Both the position numbers and the translations under genes were made by a program. A DNA stretch of 64,000 nt from Bacteroidota bacterium. GTDB taxonomy: Bacteria > Bacteroidota > Bacteroidia > Chitinophagales > Chitinophagaceae. Shown piece after piece: positions 52,284 through 60,821 of this stretch. The notes under the pieces are model-generated. The model saw nothing but the letters and a program-made list of their open reading frames with translations. It was not told the origin of the DNA and made no database searches. Position 1 is the first letter of the stretch. Each line of letters starts with the position of its first letter. The stretch lies in NCBI GenBank assembly GCA_023423405.1, contig JAFAFR010000043.1, positions 558,001 through 622,000 of the forward strand, given 5' to 3'.

Positions 52284-53627
52284 ATGGAACTATCAGCCCT
52301 TACCGCCATTTCGCCTATTGACGGCCGTTATCGCCCGCAATTGCATCAGTTGGATGAATATTTTTCTGAATATGCCCTGATGAAATACCGCGTGATCATT
52401 GAAATAGAATATTTCCTTTTTCTCGCAGATAAGAATTTCTTCAAACTTCCCGCCAAAGCCAGGACTGCCCTGCAGGAAGTGGCGGAAAATTTCAGCACCG
52501 AAGATGCGCAGCGCATCAAGGAAACAGAAAAGATCACCAACCACGATGTGAAAGCCGTGGAATATTTTGTGAAAGAAAAACTCGATGCCTGCCAGCTCAG
52601 CCACCTGAAGGAATGGGTGCATTTCGGTCTCACGTCGCAGGACATCAACAATACTTCCGTTCCCCTTTCCTGGAAACATGCCGTGGAATTTGAATACCTG
52701 CCCGCCATCCTCAATCTGAACAACCAGTTCCGCCTCCTCGCCGATGCATGGCGCGATGTGCCGCTGCTCGCGCGCACGCACGGCCAGCCGGCAAGTCCCA
52801 CCAAACTGGGCAAGGAAATGATGGTGTTCGTGGAACGCATCGCCAACCAGGTGGAACTTTTCATCACCGTTCCCTTCACCGCAAAATTCGGCGGCGCCAC
52901 CGGCAACTACAATGCTCACTATGTGGCCTACCCGAAAAAGGACTGGCCCGAACTCGGCAACCAGTTCGTGGAATCCATCGGGCTGCAGCGCCAGCAGTTC
53001 ACCACGCAGATCGAGCACTACGACAACCTCGCCGCGCATTTCGACGCCATGAAGCGCCTCAACAATATCCTCATCGATTTCTGCAGGGATATCTGGACCT
53101 ATATCTCCATGGATTATTTCAAGCAGAAAACCAAAAAAGGCGAAGTGGGCTCTTCGGCCATGCCGCACAAAGTGAATCCCATCGATTTTGAAAATGCAGA
53201 AGGCAACCTCGGCATCGCCAACGCCCTGCTCGAACACCTGGCCGGCAAACTGCCCATCAGCCGCCTGCAGCGCGACCTCACCGATTCCACCGTATTGCGC
53301 AACATCGGCGTACCCTTTGCCCACATCATACTGGCACTGCGCTCCATTGAAAAAGGACTGGGCAAACTGGTGCTGAATGAAAAAAAGATCCAGGAAGACC
53401 TCAACAACAACTGGGCCGTGGTGGCGGAAGCCATCCAAACCATCCTGCGCCGCGAAAACTACCCCCAGCCTTACGAGGCATTGAAAGATTTAACGCGCGG
53501 CAAAACCACCATCGACAAACAGGCCATCCACCAGTTTATCAGCGGGCTTAAGATCAGTGCCGCCTTGAAGAAGGAATTGAAACAGATCACGCCGCAGAAT
53601 TATACCGGTGTGTCGCCTGAGTTCTGA
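52284..53627 (+). CDS. purB: Adenylosuccinate lyase
   Basis: 447 residues from ATG 52284 (MELSALTAISPIDGRY), the family start. PurB cleaves succinyl-AICAR and adenylosuccinate, releasing fumarate. Signature GSSAMPHKVNPIDFENAEGN starts at about residue 289; ARTHGQPASPTKLGKE supplies the catalytic histidine region and TSQDINNT the substrate-binding loop. Length and motifs fit the PurB group close to E. coli. Confidence 0.96.
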   Translation: MELSALTAISPIDGRYRPQLHQLDEYFSEYALMKYRVIIEIEYFLFLADKNFFKLPAKARTALQEVAENFSTEDAQRIKETEKITNHDVKAVEYFVKEKLDACQLSHLKEWVHFGLTSQDINNTSVPLSWKHAVEFEYLPAILNLNNQFRLLADAWRDVPLLARTHGQPASPTKLGKEMMVFVERIANQVELFITVPFTAKFGGATGNYNAHYVAYPKKDWPELGNQFVESIGLQRQQFTTQIEHYDNLAAHFDAMKRLNNILIDFCRDIWTYISMDYFKQKTKKGEVGSSAMPHKVNPIDFENAEGNLGIANALLEHLAGKLPISRLQRDLTDSTVLRNIGVPFAHIILALRSIEKGLGKLVLNEKKIQEDLNNNWAVVAEAIQTILRRENYPQPYEALKDLTRGKTTIDKQAIHQFISGLKISAALKKELKQITPQNYTGVSPEF

Positions 53628-53718
53628 GCAGCTTTGGTTCCGTTCGAAATCTGCTACCGCGCTGCGCAAAGCCGTACGTTATGGCTTATTTTTGAGAGAA
53701 CACATCACAAAAGAATTA

Positions 53719-54660
53719 ATGGCAATTTTTGAAATAGATAAAGGGAAAGCAAAGCGGATTAGACTGAGTGACTTTAAACACGAAAAGGATTTGCAAAGAC
53801 TTATTGAAGACAACTTGGGGACAATTTTTAACTGCCGTCTCATTGCGACTGAATTCTCGACCGGCAATATTCACTCGGGACGAATTGACACGTTAGCACT
53901 CTCGGAGGACAACAATCCAGTAATAATAGAATACAAAAAGGTTGCCTCGTCTGACTTAATAAATCAAAGTCTTTACTATTTACACTGGATTAAAGACCAC
54001 AAAGGAGACTTTCAAGTTGCGGCAAATAAGTCATTAGGGAAAAATATTGATGTTGATTGGTCGGACATACGGGTAATTTGTTTGGCTCCTGAATACAAAA
54101 AATACGACCTACACGCAGTTCAAGTAATGGGAGCAAACATTGAACTTTGGCAATATAAAACCTATGACAACGGAATTTTAAACATAGAAGAAGTTTATAA
54201 ACGAACAATTTCAACCTCAAATCAAAACACAGCAGAACTCGTTGGAAAAAATCCGGTAATGGTTGAAGCGGGCAAAAAGGCAGCATTGATCAGGAAAACT
54301 GCAACATACTCACTTGAAGGACATTTTGAAAATCTTGACGACAATATACTTGAACTGTTTAACACTGTTCGTGACTTTATTGTAACCATAGATAGTTCAA
54401 TAGAAGAGACACCAAAGAAACACTATATCGCCTATAAGACAAGTCAGAACTTTGCCTGCTTGCAGACATACAAGAAAAAATTGACCTTGTATTTAAAACT
54501 GAATCCAGACGAAGTAACCCCAATGCCAAGTCAAGGACGTGACGTTAGAGAAATTGGACACTATGGAACAGGCGACTTTGAGTTGACAATTAAAGATCTG
54601 AAAGACTTTGAAGAAACTAAATATTTGATAAACGAAGCATACAAAAACATAGGTGGATGA
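53719..54660 (+). CDS. PD-(D/E)XK nuclease-like protein with DUF5655 domain
   Basis: 313 residues from ATG 53719; in-frame codons upstream overlap purB and are out of context. The N-terminal half has E30, D57 (GRIDTLAL) and E71-Y-K73 (VIIEYKK) followed by a helix (LINQSLYYLHWI), the arrangement of PD-(D/E)XK enzymes of the NucS/DUF91 kind. The C-terminal half (SLEGHFENLDDNILELFNTVRDFI... FACLQTYKKKLTLYLKL) is DUF5655. AT-rich coding, unlike purB and prfC on either side, suggests transfer. Role unknown; nucleic-acid binding or cleavage is inference. Confidence 0.8.
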   Translation: MAIFEIDKGKAKRIRLSDFKHEKDLQRLIEDNLGTIFNCRLIATEFSTGNIHSGRIDTLALSEDNNPVIIEYKKVASSDLINQSLYYLHWIKDHKGDFQVAANKSLGKNIDVDWSDIRVICLAPEYKKYDLHAVQVMGANIELWQYKTYDNGILNIEEVYKRTISTSNQNTAELVGKNPVMVEAGKKAALIRKTATYSLEGHFENLDDNILELFNTVRDFIVTIDSSIEETPKKHYIAYKTSQNFACLQTYKKKLTLYLKLNPDEVTPMPSQGRDVREIGHYGTGDFELTIKDLKDFEETKYLINEAYKNIGG

Positions 54661-54716
54661 CAAGAAAAACTGTCTTAGCCAAAACGAGCCGCCAACATCG
54701 GCAATAGACGGGCTGA

Positions 54717-54800
54717 ACAGTTTATGACTACCAAATGGTTTGGATTCGATTTATTGGTACACATGAAGCGCACGACAAGATAGATGCAATAAAAATCTAG
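54717..54800 (+). pseudogene. 3' remnant of a HigB-type toxin gene
   Basis: In frame with stop TAG 54798-54800, the codons read VYDYQMVWIRFIGTHEAHDK then IDAIKI. The block VWIRFIGTHEAHDKID corresponds to the C-terminus of HigB/RelE-like mRNA interferases. A TGA at 54714-54716 closes the frame upstream, so most of the toxin is lost. It lies 3 bases before the HigA-like remnant. Confidence 0.6.
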
Positions 54801-54803
54801 GCA

Positions 54804-55004
54804 ATGATAATAAAACCAATAAAAACAAAAAAGGATTATAATCAAGCCCTGGAAAGAGTTGAGATAATTTTCGACGCCAAAAAAGGTTCACCCGAAGGAG
54901 ATGAACTTGAAGTATTGAGTATTCTGATCGAAAGATATGAAGATGAACATTTCCCGGTTGGTTTGCCCGATCCCATCGAAGCTATTAAGTTTCGAATGAA
55001 ATAA
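54804..55004 (+). pseudogene. Truncated HigA-type antitoxin
   Basis: 66 residues: IIKPIKTKKDYNQALERVE, AKKGSPEGDELEVLSILIERYEDEHFP, and DPIEAIKFRMK at the end. This is the N-terminal half of HigA-like antitoxins, in which a helix-turn-helix DNA-binding domain normally follows the DPIEAIKFRM block. Here the TAA comes exactly at that border, so the DNA-binding domain is missing. With the broken toxin before it, this looks like a dead higBA module. It might still be translated. Confidence 0.65.
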
Positions 55005-55069
55005 TTGCACCAACAGACGTACTCATCCAGGCATACTAAAAAAGCCCAAACGCGAAACAGCCCCTCCCC

Positions 55070-56662
55070 CTACTGCTCCTTGTGGATCTCCGACGTAAAA
55101 TGAAACTGGATATCCGGATTATTCGTCCGCTCCGTATTCAGGAACCATTCGCTCTGTGCCAGGTACACCAGGTGCCCGTCCTTGTCCTCGGCAATATTGG
55201 CCGATTTAAAACGGGTGAAATCCTGCAGCTTCTGCGGATCCTCGCTCGTGATCCAACAAGCCTTATAATAAGGCTGCGCCTTGAACTCCACCGACGCACC
55301 ATATTCCTGCAGCAGGCGGTACTGGATCACTTCAAACTGCAGCTCGCCTACACAACCAATGATCTTTTTATTACCGCCGAACTGCGTAAACAACTGCGCC
55401 ACCCCTTCATCGGTCAGTTGCAGCAAGCCCTTTTCCAGTTGCTTGGTCTTCATCGGGTCCTTGTTCACCACTTCTTTAAAAATCTCGGGTGAGAAAGAAG
55501 GAATACCCGTAAAGTAAAACGACTCCCCTTCCGTCAGCGTATCACCGATTTTAAAATTACCCGTATCAAAAAGACCCACCACATCACCGGGAAAAGCTTC
55601 TTCGATCACATCCTTGCTGCGCGCCAAAAAACTATAGGGATTGCTGAAACGCACTTCCTTTTCCAGTCGCACATGACGGAAATATTTGTTGCGCTCGAAA
55701 CGTCCCGAGCACACCCGCAAAAAGGCAATGCGGTCGCGGTGCTTGGGATCGAGGTTGGCGTGTATCTTAAAAATAAAACCACTGAACTTATCTTCCTCCA
55801 CGTCCACCAGCCTCTTGGTGGTTTCGCGGCTGCGCGGCGTAGGCGCAATGCGGATGAACGTATCCAGCATTTCCTTTACACCGAAATTGTTCACAGCGCT
55901 GCCGAAAAACACCGGCGCCACTTTGCCGGCCAGATAGTCGGCCACATTGAGCTCGCCGTGTACGCCGTCCACCAGTTCCACGTCTTCGCGCAGCATCGCG
56001 GCATCGCGTTCGCCCAGTTTCTGATCCAGCAAAGGATCGCCCAGATCACTTACCTGTAACACATCTTCCTCATCGGCGCGCGTGTTGGCAGTGAAAAGCC
56101 GCAGGTTCTTATCGTGCAGGTTGTACACGCCTTTAAAATCCTTACCACTGTTAATGGGCCAGGTCATGGGATGCAGGTGGATCGACAACTCCCTTTCCAC
56201 TTCTTCAATCAGGTCGAAGCGGCCCTTGCCATCGCGGTCCATTTTGTTGATGAAAACGATCACCGGCGTATCGCGCATGCGGCACACTTCCATGAGGCGG
56301 CGCGTTTGCTCTTCCACCCCATTCACGCTGTCGATCACCAGTATCACCGAATCCACAGCCGTGAGGGTTCGATAGGTGTCTTCCGCAAAATCCTTGTGAC
56401 CCGGGGTATCGAGCAGGTTGATCAGAATGCCCTGGTATTCGAAGGTCATCACCGAAGTGGCCACCGAAATGCCCCGCTGTCGCTCAATCTCCATAAAGTC
56501 GGAGGTGGCGTGCTTTTTGATCTTATTGCTCTTAACGGCCCCCGCCGTCTGGATGGCGCCACCGAACAGCAGCAGCTTTTCGGTAAGCGTCGTTTTACCG
56601 GCATCGGGGTGCGAAATGATGGCAAAACTGCGGCGGCGCCGGATCTCGGAATGATATTTCAT
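55070..56662 (-). CDS. prfC: Peptide chain release factor 3
   Basis: 530 residues. RF3 is the translational GTPase that removes RF1/RF2 from the ribosome after termination. G1 is SHPDAGKTTLTEK, G2 with RGISVATSVMTFEY, G3 DTPGHKDFAEDTYRTL, G4 FINKMDRDGKGRFD. C-terminal domains include VQYRLLQEYGA-type text (FEVIQYRLLQEYGASVEF) as in E. coli RF3. Own -7 element upstream; divergent from the universal stress protein gene. Confidence 0.96.
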   Translation of the reverse strand: MKYHSEIRRRRSFAIISHPDAGKTTLTEKLLLFGGAIQTAGAVKSNKIKKHATSDFMEIERQRGISVATSVMTFEYQGILINLLDTPGHKDFAEDTYRTLTAVDSVILVIDSVNGVEEQTRRLMEVCRMRDTPVIVFINKMDRDGKGRFDLIEEVERELSIHLHPMTWPINSGKDFKGVYNLHDKNLRLFTANTRADEEDVLQVSDLGDPLLDQKLGERDAAMLREDVELVDGVHGELNVADYLAGKVAPVFFGSAVNNFGVKEMLDTFIRIAPTPRSRETTKRLVDVEEDKFSGFIFKIHANLDPKHRDRIAFLRVCSGRFERNKYFRHVRLEKEVRFSNPYSFLARSKDVIEEAFPGDVVGLFDTGNFKIGDTLTEGESFYFTGIPSFSPEIFKEVVNKDPMKTKQLEKGLLQLTDEGVAQLFTQFGGNKKIIGCVGELQFEVIQYRLLQEYGASVEFKAQPYYKACWITSEDPQKLQDFTRFKSANIAEDKDGHLVYLAQSEWFLNTERTNNPDIQFHFTSEIHKEQ

Positions 56663-56670
56663 AACGGGCG

Positions 56671-56678
56671 CAAAGGTA
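56671..56678 (-). promoter_or_regulatory. -7 promoter element of prfC
   Basis: TACCTTTG on the minus strand, exact match, 8 bases before the prfC start; no clear upstream TTTG. Confidence 0.45.
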
Positions 56679-56716
56679 ACAACACCATGCGCATTTTCAG
56701 TAACTTTAAAAAAATC

Positions 56717-57541
56717 ATGGATATGCTTACTATATTGGTTCCCATTGATTTCTCCGCCACCTCAAAAAATGCCGCAAAATTTGCCACCGACATGGCCGGC
56801 CGGCAGCCCGGTTCCCGGCTCATCTTTTTCCACCTCTTCGATCCCATTGCTGCCGGGTCCGACGGCACGCCGCTCGACATCGACATCAACACCCGCAAAG
56901 AAGTGGTGCTGATGGGCATGCAGAACCTGGCACGCGAAGTGGGCGCACCCGCCGATACCAGCCTGGTAGCAGAATCCGGCGTATTTCTCATCGACAATCT
57001 CGCCTCCTTTGTACAACAGGAAGGCGTCGATTTTGTGGTGATGGGCCTCACCGGCGCCAGCGCCCTGGATCATATCCTCATGGGCAGCAACGCCCTGCGC
57101 ATGGCCAACGAGGCCGTCAGCCCCGTTCTGGTGGTTCCGCCCGATGCTTCCTTCAAAGGATTGCAAACCGTGGTTTTCACCACCGATATGAAAGACGTGC
57201 GCATCAGCACACCCATCAACCAGCTGAAAGCATTTCTGTCGCTGCAACACCCCACGCTTCATGTGCTGCACGTGGGCGCCTCCAACTATGAAAAAGATCC
57301 TGCCTATACAAAAGAAAAAGCCGACCTCCAGGAAATGCTGGCAGGATTCAACCCGCAATTCCACTTTATTCATGAAAGCGATTTCGTGGAAGCGGCCGAT
57401 GCCTTTGCCCGCACCCATGCCGTCGACTGCATCATCACCGTTCCACGCCACCACTCTTTTATTGAAAGTATTTTTGTGCCGCATTATACGAGGCGACTGG
57501 CCTACCATACCCATATACCGCTTTTGGCCATTCACGAATAA
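56717..57541 (+). CDS. Universal stress protein with two UspA domains
   Basis: 274 residues from ATG 56717 (MDMLTILVPIDFSATSKNAAKFATDMA); 56687 and 56723 are alternative ATGs, and the longer frame upstream is antisense to prfC and spurious. The first UspA domain spans about 1-140 and ends in DFVVMGLTGASALDHILMGSNALRMANEAVSPVLVV, with the G-x2-G-x9-G-like nucleotide loop; the second runs from FKGLQTVVFTTDM to the end. Two-domain Usp proteins of this length are usual in Bacteroidota. It probably senses or binds ATP under stress; the link to the next gene (30 bases away) is unproven. Confidence 0.88.
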   Translation: MDMLTILVPIDFSATSKNAAKFATDMAGRQPGSRLIFFHLFDPIAAGSDGTPLDIDINTRKEVVLMGMQNLAREVGAPADTSLVAESGVFLIDNLASFVQQEGVDFVVMGLTGASALDHILMGSNALRMANEAVSPVLVVPPDASFKGLQTVVFTTDMKDVRISTPINQLKAFLSLQHPTLHVLHVGASNYEKDPAYTKEKADLQEMLAGFNPQFHFIHESDFVEAADAFARTHAVDCIITVPRHHSFIESIFVPHYTRRLAYHTHIPLLAIHE

Positions 57542-57571
57542 TTCCGTAAAATCCGTCCTCAATTTTCTTGT

Positions 57572-59017
57572 ATGCCAAAAGAATCAACTTTTGCCTGTGT
57601 CAGCAGCGAGATTGGTACCCTCCGTCGCTTATTGGTCCACAGCCCCGACAGTGGCCTCGGGAAAGTAGTGCCCTCCAAAGCGCAGGACTGGCTGTTCGAA
57701 GACATTGTGCACCTCGATACCATCCGCCGCGAAGAATACGATTACTATACCAAGATCCTGCTCTATTTCCTCGATCCCGGTAAGATCCGCGGGCGCCTCG
57801 CGGAAATCGACGCCCCCGGCGCCAAGCGCAGTTTCTACAAACCCTGTCACCCCGACTTTTATCGCAGCGATAAAGTCATCGAACTGCAATGGCTGCTGGC
57901 CGAAATCCTCGAACACCAGCAGATCAGGCTGCCCCTCGTGGCTTCCGTATGCGCCGTGGAAAACTGCTCCTATACCGTGCAGCAACAATTGATGAATTGC
58001 AGCGCCGTTGAATTATCCAAGATCTTCATCAGCGGCACCGCTTCCGAAAAAGAAATGCTCTTTGCGCCCATCCCCAACTTCATTTTCACGCGCGACATAG
58101 GCATCGTCATCAACAACCACCTGCTGCTGAACCGGCCGGCCAAAAAAGCACGCACCCGCGAAGCCCTGCTGGTACGTTACATCGTTTTCAACCACCCGCT
58201 TTTTGAAAGCCTTCGCGAAAACATCATCGAACTGCCCGATACCCACCAGCACTTCCTGCTGCCCCGCGAAGGCGACGACCGCAAAGTGACCCTTGAGGGC
58301 GGCGACGTAATGGTGGTGAGCAAAGACCATGTGCTCATCGGCGTCAGCGAACGCACCAGCATGGAAGCCGCCAACCAGGCCATCCACGCCCTCTTTGAAA
58401 AGAACGTGGTGAAAAAGATCACCGTGGTGAAGATCCCCAAGAAGCGCGACTACATGCACATCGATACCATTTTCACCCAGGTGAAGAAAAACGTCTGGGT
58501 GATGCTCGGCAGCTTTTCCAAAAAAGCGGTGAAAAAAGAAAACGCCGATCCCGTGCAGCGCATCCTGGAAGGAAAAAAAGAAGAGAACAAGATCAGGATC
58601 CTGCAGTTCCGAAAAAAAGACCTGGGCAATCCCGTTGCATTCGACACCCTCGAAGACCTGCTTTCCGATATCAGCAGGAACGACCTGGGCTGCGAAGAAA
58701 AAGTACGTTTCATTTATTCGGGCAACAACGAATTCCCCTTCGATGCCCGCGAACAATGGACCGATTCCTGCAATGTGCTCGCCCTCAAAGAAGGCGTGGT
58801 GCTGGGATACGACCGGAACGATAAAACCGCCGACGCCTTTTCGGCAGCGGGTTTCAGCATACTGCAGGCAAAAGAGCTCCTGCAGCAGCTCGAAGCCGGA
58901 ACCGTTTCCACCGACACATTGGAAGACTGCCTCATCCTGATGCCTTCGGCTGAACTGTCGCGCGCACGCGGCGGCTTCCACTGCATGAGCCTGCCCCTGC
59001 TCCGCGATCACCTCTAA
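57572..59017 (+). CDS. Arginine deiminase-family protein
   Basis: 481 residues. The guanidino-modifying fold of arginine deiminase is visible with all catalytic residues: D175 in FIFTRD, E242 in LEGGDV, H296 and D298 in MHIDTIF, and C471 in ARGGFHCMS. In characterised arginine deiminases (D166, E224, H278, D280, C406) these hydrolyse arginine to citrulline and ammonia. The Bacteroidota form is longer, with an N-terminal extension containing several cysteines. It stands 9 bases before ctlX, so citrulline or a related guanidine is a likely shared substrate; no transporter or carbamate kinase is near. Confidence 0.87.
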   Translation: MPKESTFACVSSEIGTLRRLLVHSPDSGLGKVVPSKAQDWLFEDIVHLDTIRREEYDYYTKILLYFLDPGKIRGRLAEIDAPGAKRSFYKPCHPDFYRSDKVIELQWLLAEILEHQQIRLPLVASVCAVENCSYTVQQQLMNCSAVELSKIFISGTASEKEMLFAPIPNFIFTRDIGIVINNHLLLNRPAKKARTREALLVRYIVFNHPLFESLRENIIELPDTHQHFLLPREGDDRKVTLEGGDVMVVSKDHVLIGVSERTSMEAANQAIHALFEKNVVKKITVVKIPKKRDYMHIDTIFTQVKKNVWVMLGSFSKKAVKKENADPVQRILEGKKEENKIRILQFRKKDLGNPVAFDTLEDLLSDISRNDLGCEEKVRFIYSGNNEFPFDAREQWTDSCNVLALKEGVVLGYDRNDKTADAFSAAGFSILQAKELLQQLEAGTVSTDTLEDCLILMPSAELSRARGGFHCMSLPLLRDHL

Positions 59018-59026
59018 GCCAACGCC

Positions 59027-59956
59027 ATGCCCAGTTCAGAAATACTCATGATACGTCCCGTCAATTTTGGTTTCAATACCGAAACGGCGGTGAACAACGC
59101 CTTCCAGGTAGCTGGACAGGAAGCCGGCGCACAGGCCCGCGCCGAAAAAGAATTCGACGAGATGGTGAGCCTCCTGCGCAGCCACGGCATCAGCGTAACC
59201 GTGGTGCAGGATACACCCCAGCCCTATACGCCCGATTCCATCTTTCCCAATAACTGGATCAGTTTTCATGAAGATGGTTCCGTGGTGCTCTATCCCATGT
59301 TCGCACTCAACCGCCGCGCGGAAAGAAAACCGCAGGTGCTCAACACCATTTTCTCCCGCTTTGCGCACAGTGCACTGCTCGACCTCAGTGAGGAAGAAAA
59401 ACACAACCGCTTCCTCGAAGGCACGGGCAGCATGGTGCTCGACCGCGAAAACCGGATCGCCTATGCCTGCCTCTCGCCCCGCACCGACAGCACCGTACTG
59501 CAACGCTTCTGCGAAAAAATGCAGTACCGCCCCATGGCTTTCACCGCCACCGACGCCAGCCAACAGCTCATCTACCATACCAATGTAATGATGTGCGTGG
59601 CCGACCGCTTCGTGGTGATCTGCCTCGACGCCATCCGCGACCCATCTGAAAAAGAGAAAGTCATTTCCTGCATTCGCAGCAGCGGCAAAGAGCTGATCGT
59701 TATCAGCTTTGCGCAAATGAACGCTTTCGCGGGAAATATGCTGCAGGTGCAGAATGCAGCCGGTGAAAAATTCCTCGTCATGAGCAGCCGGGCCCATGCT
59801 TCGCTGGAACCGGAACAACGCAAAAAACTCGAAACCTATAATCCCATCCTGCACGCCGACCTCTATACCATCGAAACCAATGGCGGCGGCAGCGCACGCT
59901 GTATGATGGCGGAAGTGTATCTACCCCTGCTGCAGTCGCCGCAGGTTATCCAATAA
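59027..59956 (+). CDS. ctlX: Citrulline utilization hydrolase, CtlX type
   Basis: 309 residues. Guanidino-group enzyme features: ILMIRPVNFGFNTETAVNNAFQ start, TPDSIFPNNWISFH, EGTGSMVLDRENRIAYACLSPR, HTNVMMCVADRF and the active cysteine in GGGSARCMMAEVYLP. CtlX is reported from Flavobacterium-type bacteria as acting in citrulline use. The preceding arginine-deiminase gene ends 9 bases away, so they form one operon. Its stop overlaps the convergent RmlD-like gene by 36 bases. Confidence 0.88.
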   Translation: MPSSEILMIRPVNFGFNTETAVNNAFQVAGQEAGAQARAEKEFDEMVSLLRSHGISVTVVQDTPQPYTPDSIFPNNWISFHEDGSVVLYPMFALNRRAERKPQVLNTIFSRFAHSALLDLSEEEKHNRFLEGTGSMVLDRENRIAYACLSPRTDSTVLQRFCEKMQYRPMAFTATDASQQLIYHTNVMMCVADRFVVICLDAIRDPSEKEKVISCIRSSGKELIVISFAQMNAFAGNMLQVQNAAGEKFLVMSSRAHASLEPEQRKKLETYNPILHADLYTIETNGGGSARCMMAEVYLPLLQSPQVIQ

Positions 59957-60820
59957 AGCGCCGGGCGTATAATGCAGTTCCCTGCGGGCTTTGCTGATAT
60001 TGAAACCCGTAAGCGGCGGCCTGCGACCAGGCTGGCTGAATTCGGTTGCTGTTACCCGTGAGATCAGCTCTGACGGCAACCCATGCAGTGCAGCAATCTC
60101 CAGCGCCATGCGATAAGGCGTCCAGCGATCGGGGCCCGATAAATGCCAGATGCCGGTTGCCCGCCGGCCAATCAGCAAGGCAATACCCGTAGACAAATCC
60201 TCCACCCAGGTAGGCGTGCGCCACTGGTCGTCCACCACCTGTATCGCTTTCCCCGCACGCAAACTGTTCAGCACCCAGCCATACAAATTATCCCTGCCAC
60301 CCTCCGGTTTTTTTCCGTACACCAGGCAGGTGCGCACAATGGCCCAGGGGATCTCGGCGGTTTGCACCACCGCTTCGGCCTCCAGTTTTGTTTGGCCATA
60401 CCAACTGATGGGATTGGGATCGGCATCTTCCCTGTACATGCCCTGCTGCCCGTCGAATACAAAATCGGTCGACAAAAAAACAAAGTACTTACTATAGGTT
60501 TCTGCATCCAGCAACAGTCGCGCCGTGGCTTCCACATTGATGGCATGCGCTTCGTTGCGCAAGCGCTCACAATCATCCACACCCGCCATGGCGGCGGCAT
60601 GCACCACCACTTCCGGCAATTCTTTCTGCAACACCAACTGCAGGTCAAAAGGGTGCGTAATATCGGCGGCATAATAATGCAGGTTGGGATCCTGCACCAT
60701 CGAACGCCGCTCGCCGCGTCCCGTGCCAATCACCGTATAACCCTGCTGCAACAACAATCTTATGAGCGACTGGCCCACCATTCCGTTGGCGCCTGTTACC
60801 AATACTTTCACGGGTGTCAT
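59921..60820 (-). CDS. RmlD-like NAD(P)-dependent sugar reductase (SDR)
   Basis: 299 residues. Rossmann start KVLVTGANGMVGQSLIRLL (GxxGxxG), ADITHPFDL, VVHAAAMAGVDDCE, FLSTDFVFDG and the catalytic Y-x3-K in WYGQTKLEAE fit the RmlD/substrate-binding family (dTDP-4-dehydrorhamnose reductase). STDFVFDG and NVEATARLL are standard. Without rmlABC nearby it may serve another sugar nucleotide. One base separates it from the peptidase gene on the same strand. Confidence 0.85.
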   Translation of the reverse strand: MTPVKVLVTGANGMVGQSLIRLLLQQGYTVIGTGRGERRSMVQDPNLHYYAADITHPFDLQLVLQKELPEVVVHAAAMAGVDDCERLRNEAHAINVEATARLLLDAETYSKYFVFLSTDFVFDGQQGMYREDADPNPISWYGQTKLEAEAVVQTAEIPWAIVRTCLVYGKKPEGGRDNLYGWVLNSLRAGKAIQVVDDQWRTPTWVEDLSTGIALLIGRRATGIWHLSGPDRWTPYRMALEIAALHGLPSELISRVTATEFSQPGRRPPLTGFNISKARRELHYTPGALLDNLRRLQQG

Positions 60821-60821
60821 C

